From Opisthocomus hoazin (Eukaryota; Chordata; Aves; Opisthocomiformes; Opisthocomidae), in contig NC_134420.1 in assembly GCF_030867145.1 (NCBI RefSeq), positions 40,647,237 through 40,711,236 of the forward strand: a stretch of 64,000 bases of DNA. Reading direction: 5' to 3'. Made by a program: the position numbers and the translations under genes. Shown here one piece after another: positions 29,101-40,200 of this stretch; the first letter of the stretch is position 1, and each line of letters starts with the position of its first letter. A model generated the notes under the pieces. It was not told where the DNA came from, did no database searches, and saw nothing but the letters and a program-made list of their open reading frames with translations.

Positions 29101-31327
29101 AATTCTTGTTTCTAGAAATTGTACATGCAAGTTTGAGATTTATCAAACCCCTTTGATTTTCCAGTCACTTCAAACGTATGCTAGCGTTGTGAAAGAGACT
29201 CACGCTGAAATTACATTTTTTTTCCTAAACTCACTAAGGTCTGAAGCTCAGTAAACTTCCTCAAGTCTAAGGCCAAGTCTCCTGCATGTGAATATAGTTG
29301 GAGGTTACTGTTAAAAAAGGAGAAGTCAGCTATTTAGGAATGAGGTGCAACTCCTGTAAGAGCAGGCCTGAAAGTATTTAACCTTAAACCATATTTAAAT
29401 CAAAAGCAATTTCATAACAGTGCTTATATGTTTGTAGCATTCATTTATATATCCCCTCCATGTCCGTGTCTGGGCTGTCAGCAGTAAGTAGAACTTAGCG
29501 CACACAGCAAACACCAACTAGCTGTTCATTAGTAGGCTAGTGTTTAATATGATCAGAACTTAATTCCTTTTTATTTACTGGTCCTAAAAGCTCAGATAAG
29601 TGGGTTTTCTATCTCCATGATAGAGAACAGCTTTCCTTTGTAGAAATTCTTCTATTTGTCTATGAAGCAAAATCGCCTCTTCTCCCTTCAGTAATTTCAG
29701 TCACGGGCTTTCCCTCTCTCTTTGGTTTACTGAATAGGATTATCATCATTAGCTTCTTAGCATATTCCCTGCTCTCTTTCCTTCTATACATGTATTACTG
29801 CTTCCTTTAATGCTTTGATTTCTCTCATTTTCATAGCTGTCTCCAAACAGATATGCTAGAGTCCATCTGAGGCACTCAGTTGTCAGGGTAGTTGGATAGA
29901 TACTACAGTCCTCTTAAAACAAAAGAAACAACCTCTTCTTTTTAGTTATGGTGTTGCTGCAGCAGCAGGTTTAACAAACCACACACAAAAACCAAACGCG
30001 GGAATTGTGAGAAATAGCTTTCAAGAAGAATGAAGTCAGATTTTAAGGAAAAACAGTGATTATTCAGTCTTCCCAGTAATTCCCAGTAGTATGGGAAGGA
30101 CACAATCCAAATTATTGAACGCTTCTTCACAGGCTCTTGACCGGGAGAGAAGAAAAGTCTACCCAACTCTGTGCAGAGGTACTCTTTGATCTTCTCTTAT
30201 GTGATACTTCTCTAATTCAAAGATCTGGGGATCCAGTCAGGCAACTGACCCGACAGCATGCGAATCAGAGACCATCTGCACACACCGAATGACAAGACAA
30301 CAAACCTTGGGGTGTCTGAAACACGCAGATGTCCTCGGCACAGATGAAGCATGGTCCTGTCTATTCAGAAATCACTTAACATCATTAATACAGCACGGTA
30401 TTGGTTCATCAGACAGCTGCAAAGAAAACAAGGACTACACTGCTTACGGTGGCCTGAGCAGTTGCGCTTTTGAAAGAGACTGATTTTACTGAGCTTGGCA
30501 GCAGGAGCATTATGACCAGACTGACTGGAATTTTTCTTACCTTGCCTTTTAATAAGATTAGTATAGCAAAAAGAACGGCAGGTATGAAGCTGTACTTGAT
30601 CTTTATGGAAACACACAGAACACATTTTACGCTTCTCCACCAGGGAACAGTAAATTCCAAACGGTGCCAGTGTTTTGTGTGGAATTGTTTGGTGCTGTCT
30701 CAGGTGCAGTCTCTAAGGGTATCTGCGAAATAAAAGATACTTTAAACACAGTATAGTAGTTTATGGGCATAAAATATGTGGACTGATATAACGCAGGGAT
30801 TTATTCAAGCTACTTTATTCTTGTGCTGTCTAGGGATGCTTTATGTGAAGGTTTGGTGTCTTTCCCAGCACAAATGCAACCTCAGTCTTGGAATTCTCTG
30901 CAATGTCTATCTATGGGTTTCTTTTCTCCATAGTGATTCTTATACCTGTAGTCAGGGGAGAATCCAGGCGCAGTTTTAAGCCCAACACCTTCCAAGGGCA
31001 GGCAGCTCTAACAGCTCAGGGCATCGCTGTACGGCACCGCCGGTCTGCGAGCGGCAGAGAACACGGCCAGGCTCCGGGAGGGGAGCAAAGCCCAGCAGCC
31101 CCCGCAGTGCCCCCGGCAGTGCCCCCGCAGTGCCCCCGGCGGGCCGGCGTTCGGGGTTGGGGGGCCGCGTGTCACGGTGACGCCCTGGAGCCGCGTCCCC
31201 ACCCAGCAGCCGGGGCCGAGGGAGACGCGGCGGGCAGCGCGTGCCCGGCCCGGTCGCCCCGGGAAGGAGGCGATGGGTTGCACAGGGAGCCTGGCGCCGG
31301 CCGGGGCAGCTCTTCCTCCGCCCGCCC

Positions 31328-31393
31328 TCCTCCTCCTCCTCCTCCTTTATTTATTTATTTCATTTTTGTTGCTGCATTTATTTATTTATATTC
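31328..31393. repeat. (TCC)n tract followed by two (TTTA)n blocks
   Basis: About six TCC units (31328-31345) run into TTTATTTATTTATTT (31346-31360), and a second TTTA block ending in TATATTC follows at 31376-31393. The AT-rich patch lies inside the CpG island 410-460 bp upstream of the GJD2 start codon, so it may also hold a TATA-like element (TTATAT). Confidence 0.8.
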
Positions 31394-31457
31394 ACCGGAA
31401 TAACAAAACCGAGAAAATCCGCGCGCCGCTGCTGGCTGCTCTCCACCGACCTGTCAG

Positions 31458-31481
31458 TGACGCAAGCGGAGACTACTTAAA
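31458..31481 (+). promoter_or_regulatory. GJD2: Candidate GJD2 core promoter: CRE-like site and TTAA box
   Basis: TGACGCAA at 31458-31465 resembles a CRE or CRE/C/EBP composite, and ACTTAAAGG just downstream (from about 31475) could act as a weak TATA-like element. A second TGAC-containing palindrome, GTCACGGTGAC, lies at 31171-31181. The true start site is not determinable from sequence; this is an inference from position in the CpG island. Confidence 0.3.
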
Positions 31482-31575
31482 GGCAGATTAGAGGCAGCAA
31501 GACGCTAAAAGCCAACCTTCCTCCCTCCACGCCGCGGGTCCGCCGCGCCGCGCCGCCAGCCCAGCCCAGCCCGGC

Positions 31576-31640
31576 CGAGCCGAGCCGAGCCGAGCCGAGC
31601 CGAGCCGAGCCGAGCCGAGCCGAGCCGAGCCGAGCCGAGC
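31576..31640. repeat. Pentanucleotide array (CGAGC)x13
   Basis: Thirteen exact tandem copies of CGAGC lie 163-227 bp upstream of the GJD2 start codon, followed by degenerate GAGCC sequence. Depending on the start site it is either promoter or 5'UTR. Uninterrupted arrays of this length are likely to vary in length between individuals. Confidence 0.95.
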
Positions 31641-31746
31641 CGGGAGCCCTCGGCGGGGCTGTGCCTCCAGCCGCCTTCCCGGCGCCGGAGCGGGGTTGAC
31701 AACGGAGGGTGGGGGGAAGGCGGGCAGGCAGGACGAAGCGGCGAGA

Positions 31747-31767
31747 CCCCCCCCCCCCCCCCCCCCC
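31747..31767. repeat. Homopolymer run of 21 C, 35 nt before the GJD2 start codon
   Basis: C runs from 31747 to 31767. It almost certainly lies in the 5'UTR of exon 1. The exact length is a common sequencing and assembly uncertainty. Confidence 0.9.
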
Positions 31768-31802
31768 GTTTGCCGAAGTCTTTTGTCTCCGGATGAACAG
31801 CG

Positions 31803-31873
31803 ATGGGGGAATGGACGATTCTGGAGCGGTTGCTGGAGGCCGCCGTGCAGCAGCATTCTACCATGATCGGGAG
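31803..31873 (+). CDS. GJD2: GJD2 exon 1, coding part
   Basis: The ATG at 31803 begins the connexin N-terminus [10 protein letters not shown]. The exon ends after AG of the Arg24 codon at the donor GTGAGG (31874). The 5'UTR upstream contains the C21 run and perhaps the CGAGC array. Upstream ATG at 31792 (inside GATGAACAG) starts another frame and is short. Confidence 0.95.
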
Positions 31874-33140
31874 GTGAGGGCGGCTCGGGGCGGGGGGGTG
31901 TCCCCTTCTATCCGAGCCGGGCCGGGGGTCCCGGCCGCGCGGGGGGCACCCTTCGCGCGGGGCTCCTGCGGCGCGCGCCTGCGTGTGCGCGGCACGGGTC
32001 ACCGAGGCGCGGGGACACCGCCGCTGCCGCCCGCCCTTCCCCTCGGGGAGCCGCGGGGCAGCGGGCGGCCGGCGGGGATATCCCCCCCCACACCCCGCCG
32101 CCGGGGTTCCGCTGCCGGAGCGACCCCCGCGCCGCGCCCGTGCGGTTGCCTTTTCCCCAGCGGGAGGGGGGGGGGGGTAGCGCTGCCCGCCGGCCGGGAC
32201 CTCTGACAGCGGCGGGTCCGCGCGGCGGCGCGGGGGCGCGCTCAGCACTGGACAGCTCCCGGCGGCGGCGCGCGCTGACGGGGCGCTCCGTTGCAGGATC
32301 CTGCTGACGGTGGTGGTGATCTTCCGGATCCTGATCGTGGCCATCGTGGGGGAGACGGTGTACGACGACGAGCAGACCATGTTCGTCTGCAACACGCTGC
32401 AGCCGGGCTGCAACCAGGCCTGCTACGACCAGGCTTTCCCCATCTCGCACATCAGGTACTGGGTCTTCCAGATCATCATGGTGTGCACACCCAGCCTCTG
32501 CTTCATAACGTACTCCGTCCACCAGTCTGCCAAGCAGAGGGAACGGAGGTACTCCACTGTCTTCCTCACCTTGGAGAGGGACCAGGACTCTATGAAGCGC
32601 GAGGACAGTAAGAAGATCAAGAACACGATTGTCAACGGGGTGCTGCAGAACACCGAGAACTCCACCAAAGAGGCGGAACCGGACTGCCTAGAAGTGAAGG
32701 AAATCCCCAACCCTGCCATCAGAACTACAAAGTCAAAGATGAGGAGGCAAGAAGGCATTTCTCGATTCTACATCATCCAAGTGGTCTTTCGAAATGCCCT
32801 AGAGATTGGATTCTTAGTGGGACAGTATTTCCTGTACGGATTCAATGTCCCTTCCATGTACGAATGTGACAGGTACCCTTGCATTAAAGAAGTAGAGTGC
32901 TATGTCTCTAGACCCACTGAGAAGACTGTGTTCTTGGTGTTCATGTTTGCTGTCAGTGGGATTTGTGTGGTGCTCAATTTGGCAGAACTGAACCACCTGG
33001 GCTGGAGAAAGATCAAAATGGCAGTGAGAGGAGTCCAGGCAAAAAGGAAATCCATATACGAAATCAGAAATAAGGACCTGCCAAGAATGAGCATGCCTAA
33101 CTTTGGCAGGACTCAGTCAAGTGACTCAGCTTATGTGTGA
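31803..33140 (+). CDS. GJD2: Gap junction delta-2 protein, connexin-36 (complete CDS, two coding exons)
   Basis: Segments 31803-31873 and 32297-33140 join to 915 nt, 304 residues plus TGA. The protein forms hexameric connexons and gap junctions at electrical synapses, and in pancreatic beta cells. The N-terminus is [12 protein letters not shown]. Four membrane spans lie near residues 25-45, 77-98, 181-203 and 235-253. Extracellular loop 1 has Cys55, 62 and 66 (CX6CX3C) and loop 2 has Cys214, 219 and 225 (CX4CX5C), the connexin signature with the delta-type second loop. The C-terminus SAYV is the PDZ ligand for ZO-1. Ser110 (RRYS) and Ser276 (KRKS) match kinase sites known in fish Cx35/Cx36. 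The coding intron 71 nt after the ATG is a hallmark of this subfamily. At 304 residues it is shorter than mammalian Cx36 (321, from memory) because the cytoplasmic loop lacks the glycine-rich stretch. It lies downstream of ACTC1 in the same orientation, as in human. Confidence 0.98.
32166..32177. repeat. Run of 12 G in GJD2 intron 1
   Basis: A homopolymer G run 120 bp before the acceptor of exon 2. It could form a G-quadruplex in pre-mRNA. Confidence 0.85.
32241..32259 (+). promoter_or_regulatory. RE1/NRSE-like element in GJD2 intron 1
   Basis: CTCAGCACTGGACAGCTCC resembles the two halves of the REST-binding RE1 motif (TTCAGCACC and GGACAGCGCC), each with few mismatches. The halves are directly abutted, whereas the canonical motif has 2 nt between them. 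REST repression of Cx36 outside neurons and beta cells is reported in mammals, which makes the placement plausible. Binding at this compressed spacing is uncertain. Confidence 0.4.
32297..33140 (+). CDS. GJD2: GJD2 exon 2, coding part and stop
   Basis: The acceptor TTGCAG ends at 32296. The exon completes Arg24 and encodes residues 25-304 without interruption, ending SAYV then TGA at 33138-33140. The exon continues into the 3'UTR. Confidence 0.97.
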
Positions 33141-33744
33141 AGCAGCGACAGAACTGAAACACTGTGCCAGGTGGAACAGACCCAGATACCGTTAGAGAAA
33201 GGGACATTGCTTAGGCAAGCATTTTATCAAACCACCAAGAAAGCCATTAAGGTATTGGATCTGCACTTACTGAACTAGCTGCAAAATGCAGTGCTACGTA
33301 AAAGACTGAAAAAACAGCTATAAAACCATGCTTGACCTAGCCTTACAGTACAGCTACTATTATTCCTACTTTTCTTTCTAATGATTGGGTGTTATCTGTC
33401 GGTGGAGCGGCTTTTCGGTCATCATTAGGATGAGTTTACAGTTTGGACTGTCTGCCTAATTGTTGTAAATGTGTAGAATGTTAATATTAAAAGTCTGCAA
33501 GGATACTCTATATGGGGTGGGATGGGGTGGGGGAAACTGTTGCCATGTGCACATGTAAGCATGTTTTAGAAGGAGGGTAATCGCACTGTAAGGAACCTGA
33601 CCACAGCTCAGTCAGGATGTCTGCGTTCACCTGTCTCACAGATGTCTTCTAGTATTTTGCTTGTCTCAATCACAGAGTTTATTCCTGGTGTGTATTACTA
33701 GCTATTTTCTATCATAGTTTGTGCATCAATTAGTTACGCTGAAC

Positions 33745-33750
33745 AATAAA
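33745..33750 (+). terminator. GJD2: GJD2 candidate polyadenylation signal 1
   Basis: AATAAA 605 nt after the stop codon, followed by a T-rich tract (33771-33781) that fits a downstream element. It is the most proximal canonical signal. Confidence 0.6.
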
Positions 33751-34091
33751 TGCTGAATATAATTTTGCCATTTTTTTTTTTGCCTGTCCACACACACACA
33801 CACACCAGAGCCCTTAATCATCTTACATTAGTTGTGATCTGCCAGATATGTCAGTACATTTCAGTTCATTCCCTCATATGTGCATGAATAAGATGGAGTT
33901 GGTTCATGCCAGCCAAGTTACGTATTTACCTACAATTACCTATGATGATACACATACCAAAGGAACAGAGTTCATTGCTTTTAACTGTGAACATATCACC
34001 TTCTCTCTGCTCTTATTTGTATAAGAAGTGCCATACTTAAAACGTCTAACTCTGTACTTAAGTCAAAAGGTTGTCTTGGGATACCAGATGG

Positions 34092-34097
34092 AATAAA
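34092..34097 (+). terminator. GJD2: GJD2 candidate polyadenylation signal 2
   Basis: AATAAA in GGAATAAAGTG, with a GTTTATTTT-type U-rich tract 25-35 nt downstream. Confidence 0.4.
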
Positions 34098-34183
34098 GTG
34101 ATTTTATACTCTCCTTTGTTTATTTTATGATATTTGTTTAGTCATTGCAATGGTGTAAAAAGCAGCCAATATCTCTACTGATA

Positions 34184-34189
34184 AATAAA
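34184..34189 (+). terminator. GJD2: GJD2 candidate polyadenylation signal 3
   Basis: AATAAA followed within 20 nt by TTTGTTTTGT, a good U/GU-rich downstream element. It would give a 3'UTR of about 1.07 kb. Confidence 0.45.
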
Positions 34190-34205
34190 ATTGCCTTTGT
34201 TTTGT

Positions 34206-37200
34206 AAGCCAGAGAGATTTGTTCTGTAGTATTGTATACAACTGTAGAAACATACAGGGTCAAAATAATTGACTTAGAACAATTGTTCTTCCGGGTTTAA
34301 AGTGTCTTGTTGATATTCTAAATTCTAAGTGACAAAACCTGGGAAATCAGGACTATTTTTTATGTCTGTTTTCTCCTTAAGCAAGCTTTCTCTGTCTTTA
34401 AAGCCTGATCCAAAGCCCACTGACACCAACAGCCTTCTTTCTGCTGACACTAAGGGCAGCGCAGTTGGCCGCCAAGGTCACTCTGGGAATAGCCAGAGTA
34501 CATTTACCTAGAAATGAAACAATTGCAGCTTTTCAGCCGGGAATCCAAATAGTAACCTCAGCTTTTCTGCCTTACAGCTGGTTCAAGAAATACACTGTTC
34601 GTGTCCCATCAGCTTACCAGTAAGCCACTGGGGCAGCAACAAATAAATCTCTGTTAACAGTAACCATTTTAGTATAGGATATGAAGTTTTTCTTAAAGAT
34701 CTTATTTAATTCCCACAGAATTCAACAGAAAATATTCCACTGGCAACAGTAAAAGTTGGATCAGGACTAAAAAAAAATACAAGTGCATTCCTGACTAAAT
34801 ATTATCTGCCCTTTAAAGAAAAGGGCCAAAACGGTGCTGGAAAATTTGGGAACAGTTTATAACATAAGAAGAAGGAGACAGGGGCTCAGAGTCACAAACG
34901 GCCTTTTGATTGTATTTTATTTCAAGCCTAAAAATGGATTTTATCTATTTTGGCTTGGAGATAATGCATGTAAATCATTTCTTCTTGGCTTACAGTAAAT
35001 ACTTTAACATTTCATTCTTGTGGTTTGCCAGCATTGTCACTTAAAAAATTGTTGATTAATTCTTAGATAGTGTATTCACCATCACTTGCATCTGCAGTCT
35101 TTTTTTCTTCCACTGTGAAATGTAAAAAGTCTTTGAGAAGTGTCTTGTTTTTAAATATTTAAAAAATGTTTTTCCTTATGTATAAAATGAACAGGTTTTC
35201 CAATTTGATTATAGAAATCTATAAAGACGGATTTTTCAGAGGATTCTTTGTGATATAAATGCACACTGATATTGCTAGTTGACTGTATGCTCACTGGAAA
35301 ACTGCATGTTATTTTTAGAAGGACAACGTGGCAGCTAAAATCTCCATCTGCAATATAACAAGCTTCTGAAGATTATTATTTGACACACAAATCCAAGTCT
35401 GATTTTCATTTTGCAGAGTCCTGAGATGGTTTGCAAAATCTGCTTTTGAATAGATATTGAAGAGAAAAATGTTGCTTGACAGTCATAAGCATCGTTTTAA
35501 TGTTGAAGAAATGGGAGATTGTGTGCAAAGGGCTCGATCCAGTGCCAATTAAAGTTGAAGGAAAAAACCTCATACTGAATCCACTGGGCTTTGGTTCAGG
35601 CTCAGCATAATTTCCTGCTAGGCAGACGCCCTAATGTTATAGCTGTGTGGCTGCACAGCAGTTTTAATCAAACTGTAGTGAAGGTGCATGTCTTGATAGC
35701 TGTAAGGTTTTAATACCTTAGAATTCATTAGATAAGACCAAGAAAGAATTTGCTTATAGTAGTCAATGCCAGTGACTCAGTTCATTCAATTATTTTACGC
35801 AGTTGCACATTTTGTACTCCAGTAAGTTGGAATTCCTCAGAATTTTCCTAAGAGAAATATATAAGCCAATGCAAATATTAATTTATGCAGCAGGATCAGT
35901 GACAAAGTAGGCAAAGATTCATATTCCGATGAACATAAATGCCATCCTCCATATTTACACTAAATAGAATATGGCTTTTCATTTATCGGAACAGAAATGA
36001 AGTGGTGTCAAGAGATCAATTGTTCTAGTCTTCCTTTTCAATAGTAATTTTTCATTTTTTACCAACTACTTATTTTTCATGGGCAAGAGAAACACCGCAA
36101 ACACTTTTTTATCAATGTATCATGTGAGAATCATATGATTAATGCTAATGGACTGTTTGCATGAAAGCTGACTTCATTTACAGAATAAATGCTTTAAAAT
36201 TGCCACAGCACTGGAAAAGCGTGGTATGTGAACAGAACTGAGTGAACACGAAGCTGAAGGGCACATTGCTGGCCACTTAGGTCTTGCTCCTGCCTTGACG
36301 AAATGAATCAGTCTTGTCATTGACATCTATGGAAGAATCAGACATTAAATATGAAAATCGAGTTCATATTTGTTTTATTCATTATATACACTGGTTTGTA
36401 CAGGTGGACAATATTGTATGTCATCATACGTGCAAACATAAAAATTATGTTCACTAAGCTCTTCTGGAAAACTACAATAGAATTAAATACACTATTGGTT
36501 CTGTGGAATTTTAAAATTGATATAAAATAATGATATTTCATTTTCACATAGGCTTGATCTTGTGCTTCTTGAACCCATGTGATTTCAAAAACTATTTATG
36601 TAGGGGTGTTGAACCATTTCAGCAGGTGTGTATATAAGTTGCAATGAGATTCTATAAAAAGATTTTTAAAAAATTAGGATTTTTTTAAAATAATGAAAAC
36701 TAGCTGCATTTTTACATGGGGAAACCGAATTGACTGTTCCCATAAATAGCTCAGTTTTAGAGACCACTGACCATTTAACGGCCATTTTCCATTAGGAAAT
36801 ATAAGGCTTTTCATCTTTTTTAAGGAAATCTGAAGAATGAAGAGGTCAACTGAGATGAATGCATCACAGAAATGATGAGATGAATTTCAGTTTGTTTTAC
36901 GCTAGAGAAGTCAGAAACACTCAGAAACTCCAAATCGGGCTCAGTGCTTATCCTGCATTTTATCTAATAGGGTAGGATATGGCTGCTGCTACTTAGAACC
37001 AGCAGAAAAGCTGTACATGAAATGTTAAGGTTAAATGTGAGGAAGAAATCTGTTCATCCACATCTAAAAGAATACATTTCTTGTAGGGCAAGAGGATGCA
37101 TCAGGTGGACTTTTCCCCTGCATCCTTCTGGCTTTATTTTATTTGAATATAAATTTTCTGTCTTACCCCTTCAGTGAAACAGGTTGGAGGCTTTTGTTTG

Positions 37201-40200
37201 GTGTACAAGTATAGAAACGGGAATAAAAAAATTCAGACATATGAGGAGAAAACAGGTATAGCTTTTCCTCCTTTACAGTCTGGTCTTGTTCTTCTTGAAT
37301 TCAATGATGAGGCTTTGTTTTCTGTGGGATCAAGTCAATTCCCAGCTCGGGGAAAACTCAGTTCCATTATTTCAGGAGATTAACAGGAGAGATTACACCA
37401 TTTCTTTATTACACATCCATCCATGGACACTTTTGGATACTTCTCCCAGAAATTCTATTTTATTATAAGCTTTTAGAAAATGTACTTGATTAGTATCACC
37501 TGCTAACATCAATTTCTAAACCCCACCGTCCTCTCAATGAAATTCTGACAATATCTCCATAAAGAAAAATTGCACTAGGAAGTGCTTAACATTATGTCTA
37601 TTGAAATGTACTGAAGAAGTCAATCAGGAGTCAGCAGCCCATGAAATAAACAAAGATATGGAGAATTACGTAGCACCGCATTATTAATAAACAATACATA
37701 TACATGTGTATATATAAAGAGCTAAATATATGCAAGACTGATAAAATAACTTTACCTAAATTACATTACTGTGTTACAGTAATTTAATTTCATAGATGGA
37801 TACAGAAGAAGTCAGATATCCCAAGACAGTTAAAAACTGTGCAAGTAATGCACAGGCGCATATTCTTACAACTATGTGCAATGACCTGACGGGGTATTTA
37901 ACATGTAAAAAACCCCAACAATCACCCTTTTCCTGTGAAATTCTGGGCTATGTGCTATACTAATTGCTTTAGCAAGTTTAACTGAGCAGCTGTGTGTCTA
38001 AGTTATAGCTAAAAAGAGGCTTGCCTTCATTGCAGGAAAATCTATCAGCTTTTTCCTAGTGGTGACTGAAATACAGGACGAATCAGATCTCTAGCTTGTG
38101 GAAACCCACATATACAACAACCCCCTGATGTCCCCTCGAAGTGAGAACCTCTCCTATATTCAACCAAATGTGAAAATATGGTAATTTTCTAGTAGCCTAC
38201 CTCCTTTGTGGATGTGGTGTGGCTAGAAAGTACAGAAAAGGGCTACCAGTACCTGGAGAATATTTAATACATCCAAAAATGATTAATAATTTCTGGACTT
38301 GTAGTTTCTTTCACTGAAAACAACATTTGCTGCATATCATTTATCTATATATATATTTCATGGTACATAATTAAATGTAACTTTCTTTTTTGAAATATTT
38401 CATTAAGTTTCTGATGAAATCATGATCAACACTTTCATATTTTTTTCCAAACGCAGGTTGAAATATTGCTCATTAAAATTGACTCAGTCTCTGTTTTTTA
38501 AAATCTTTATTAATAGTTCATCCCATAATTTAAGTCTGTTAGCAAAATCTTTTTTGAAGAGCACTAAATTAAATAAATATTTGCACCAGTAAAGCAGCGT
38601 TGCCTCTGGAAGAGAGGATTTCCTTTTTGATGATAAGCTTTGCCAAATCTACAAGTTTTTTTTTTAAAATTAATGTTGAGCAGGGATTTTATAACATATT
38701 AGAATTACAGGTTGTGAGGAGATAAGATTAAGGAAGTGTATATAACTGCAAATTTGGGAAAAATAAACAATGATGTGCATGTATTAAGGAAAAACACTGA
38801 GCTATGGACTTTTCTCTACTCATTATTTTAAGGATAAAAGCATGTTCAAAACACATTCAGAAGCAAATACACAGGATTCCTTACATTATCTCTTATGGAA
38901 GCAAAACAATTCTAGAAAATATATACACAAATATTTTTCAGCTTTTTCTTTGATGAATCTAAATAGTACATTACACTGTCTACAGCCATCATGAATACTA
39001 ACATGCCTGTGAGTATCGCTAGCTTTAGTGAATCTAACAGATCTGGAGGTTTTTTGAAATGCACCACGTTCATCATTGGTCTGCAGTGAAAACAATTTTG
39101 ACATCAGAAAGCAGATGGTACTTGACATGGATATATGTAGACATGGACGGAGTGATCAGACTTAAAATTTCACATTAAAGGGTGATGAACTTGTGATGAA
39201 CATGTGTTATGAATGGAGGTACTGCATGGTCAGAAGAACAAATGTAAAGAGGCTTTCACGTTTGCACTGCTTGTGAGGTACTAGATGTTCAGGTGTTCTG
39301 AAGGAAGATCACTTCTGTAGGAATTTCTTTACTTTCTCCTTTAAAAAGAGAAAACAAAACCTGCTCTAGCAATGTCCTTTGAGTAAAAGTGCTTGTATTT
39401 CTGTACATGTGCAGCTTCTCAGAGGGGACACTCCACATCTGACATTGTTAAATGCCCACAAGCAAGTGTACTCAAGAAATATTTAGTTTACACATATGTA
39501 GAGATAATGATTCAACTCTTTACCACCATTTTCTCACATGCAAGTGGGAATATAATGTGTGAAGTAAGGAACTAATTTGTTGTATATGCTATATATTGGT
39601 ACTAATTTCCCCAAAGTGAAACAGTTCATATTTCTACCTCATGAAACTATTCAGGTTTCTCTATTTATAAAATGGGTGGAAACTCACTTCTAAAAAAGAT
39701 TTAACATTCTTACACTGATTTCACAGCTTCCTTATTTTTTTTCTGTGTGGTGCAAATTTTCTTGATGTATTCTTCAATGTAATGTTCTGGTTATTATTTG
39801 GATTGTGTCCCCAGAGATGTGTAATTTTCCTGGATTTTGTTTTTAATTATCATAATTAACTGAGATTCTGCACGTATTTTAAGGTATTGTAATTCTTAAA
39901 GAGTGTCAGCAAATAAAGTCCAGGTTTTTTGTAAAATTTGAATGAGGCAGACAATCACATATCATTGGAATTGTGGGTTTTGGTTAAAAAAACATTCAAG
40001 AAAACAGAAGGTTTTTATTTATCATTTGAATTATTTTTCCATTTTAAGAAATCATGTCTCCTGCATTTAGTCATATAATTTGTATGTAAGTAGAGGCTGA
40101 AGATTTTCTCTGCATTTAGCTATGTGGTGTGCATCTCAGATTTTGGTTTGCTTTTAGACCAGCAAGACCACAGCATATGAGCAATGAAGGGAATCACAAA

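Larger units (their letters stand above)
19871..30990. other. Intergenic DNA between the solo LTR and GJD2
   Basis: AT-rich DNA with no recognisable gene. It holds a (TG)19 microsatellite, an 18-T run at 26132-26149 and a TAAT-containing palindrome at 27262-27279. The longest open frame (22854-23228, minus, 124 codons) has no domain, splice context or familiar sequence. Stretches near 27.2-27.4 and 27.6-27.8 kb have the mixed homeodomain-site composition common in conserved enhancers, but this is only an impression. Confidence 0.6.
30990..32420. other. CpG island over GJD2 promoter, exon 1, intron 1 and exon 2 start
   Basis: CpG density rises abruptly near 31010 and persists into the start of exon 2. 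The island is interrupted by a TTTA-rich patch (31346-31393). It contains the CGAGC array, a C21 run and a G12 run. Long open frames on both strands here (such as 31505-32413 minus) are artefacts of GC composition and of the 5-bp repeat staying open in frame. Confidence 0.85.
33141..34205 (+). other. GJD2: GJD2 3'UTR with several possible ends
   Basis: The non-coding sequence after the stop codon has AATAAA at 33745-33750, 34092-34097 and 34184-34189. A (CA)n tract follows the first at about 33789-33806. Which signal is used cannot be decided without transcripts; alternative ends are possible. Confidence 0.6.

Noticed and set aside
31505-32413. 302-codon open frame on the minus strand over GJD2 exon 1 and intron 1
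   Set aside because: Antisense to GJD2; the repetitive LGSAR segment is just the CGAGC array read as codons.
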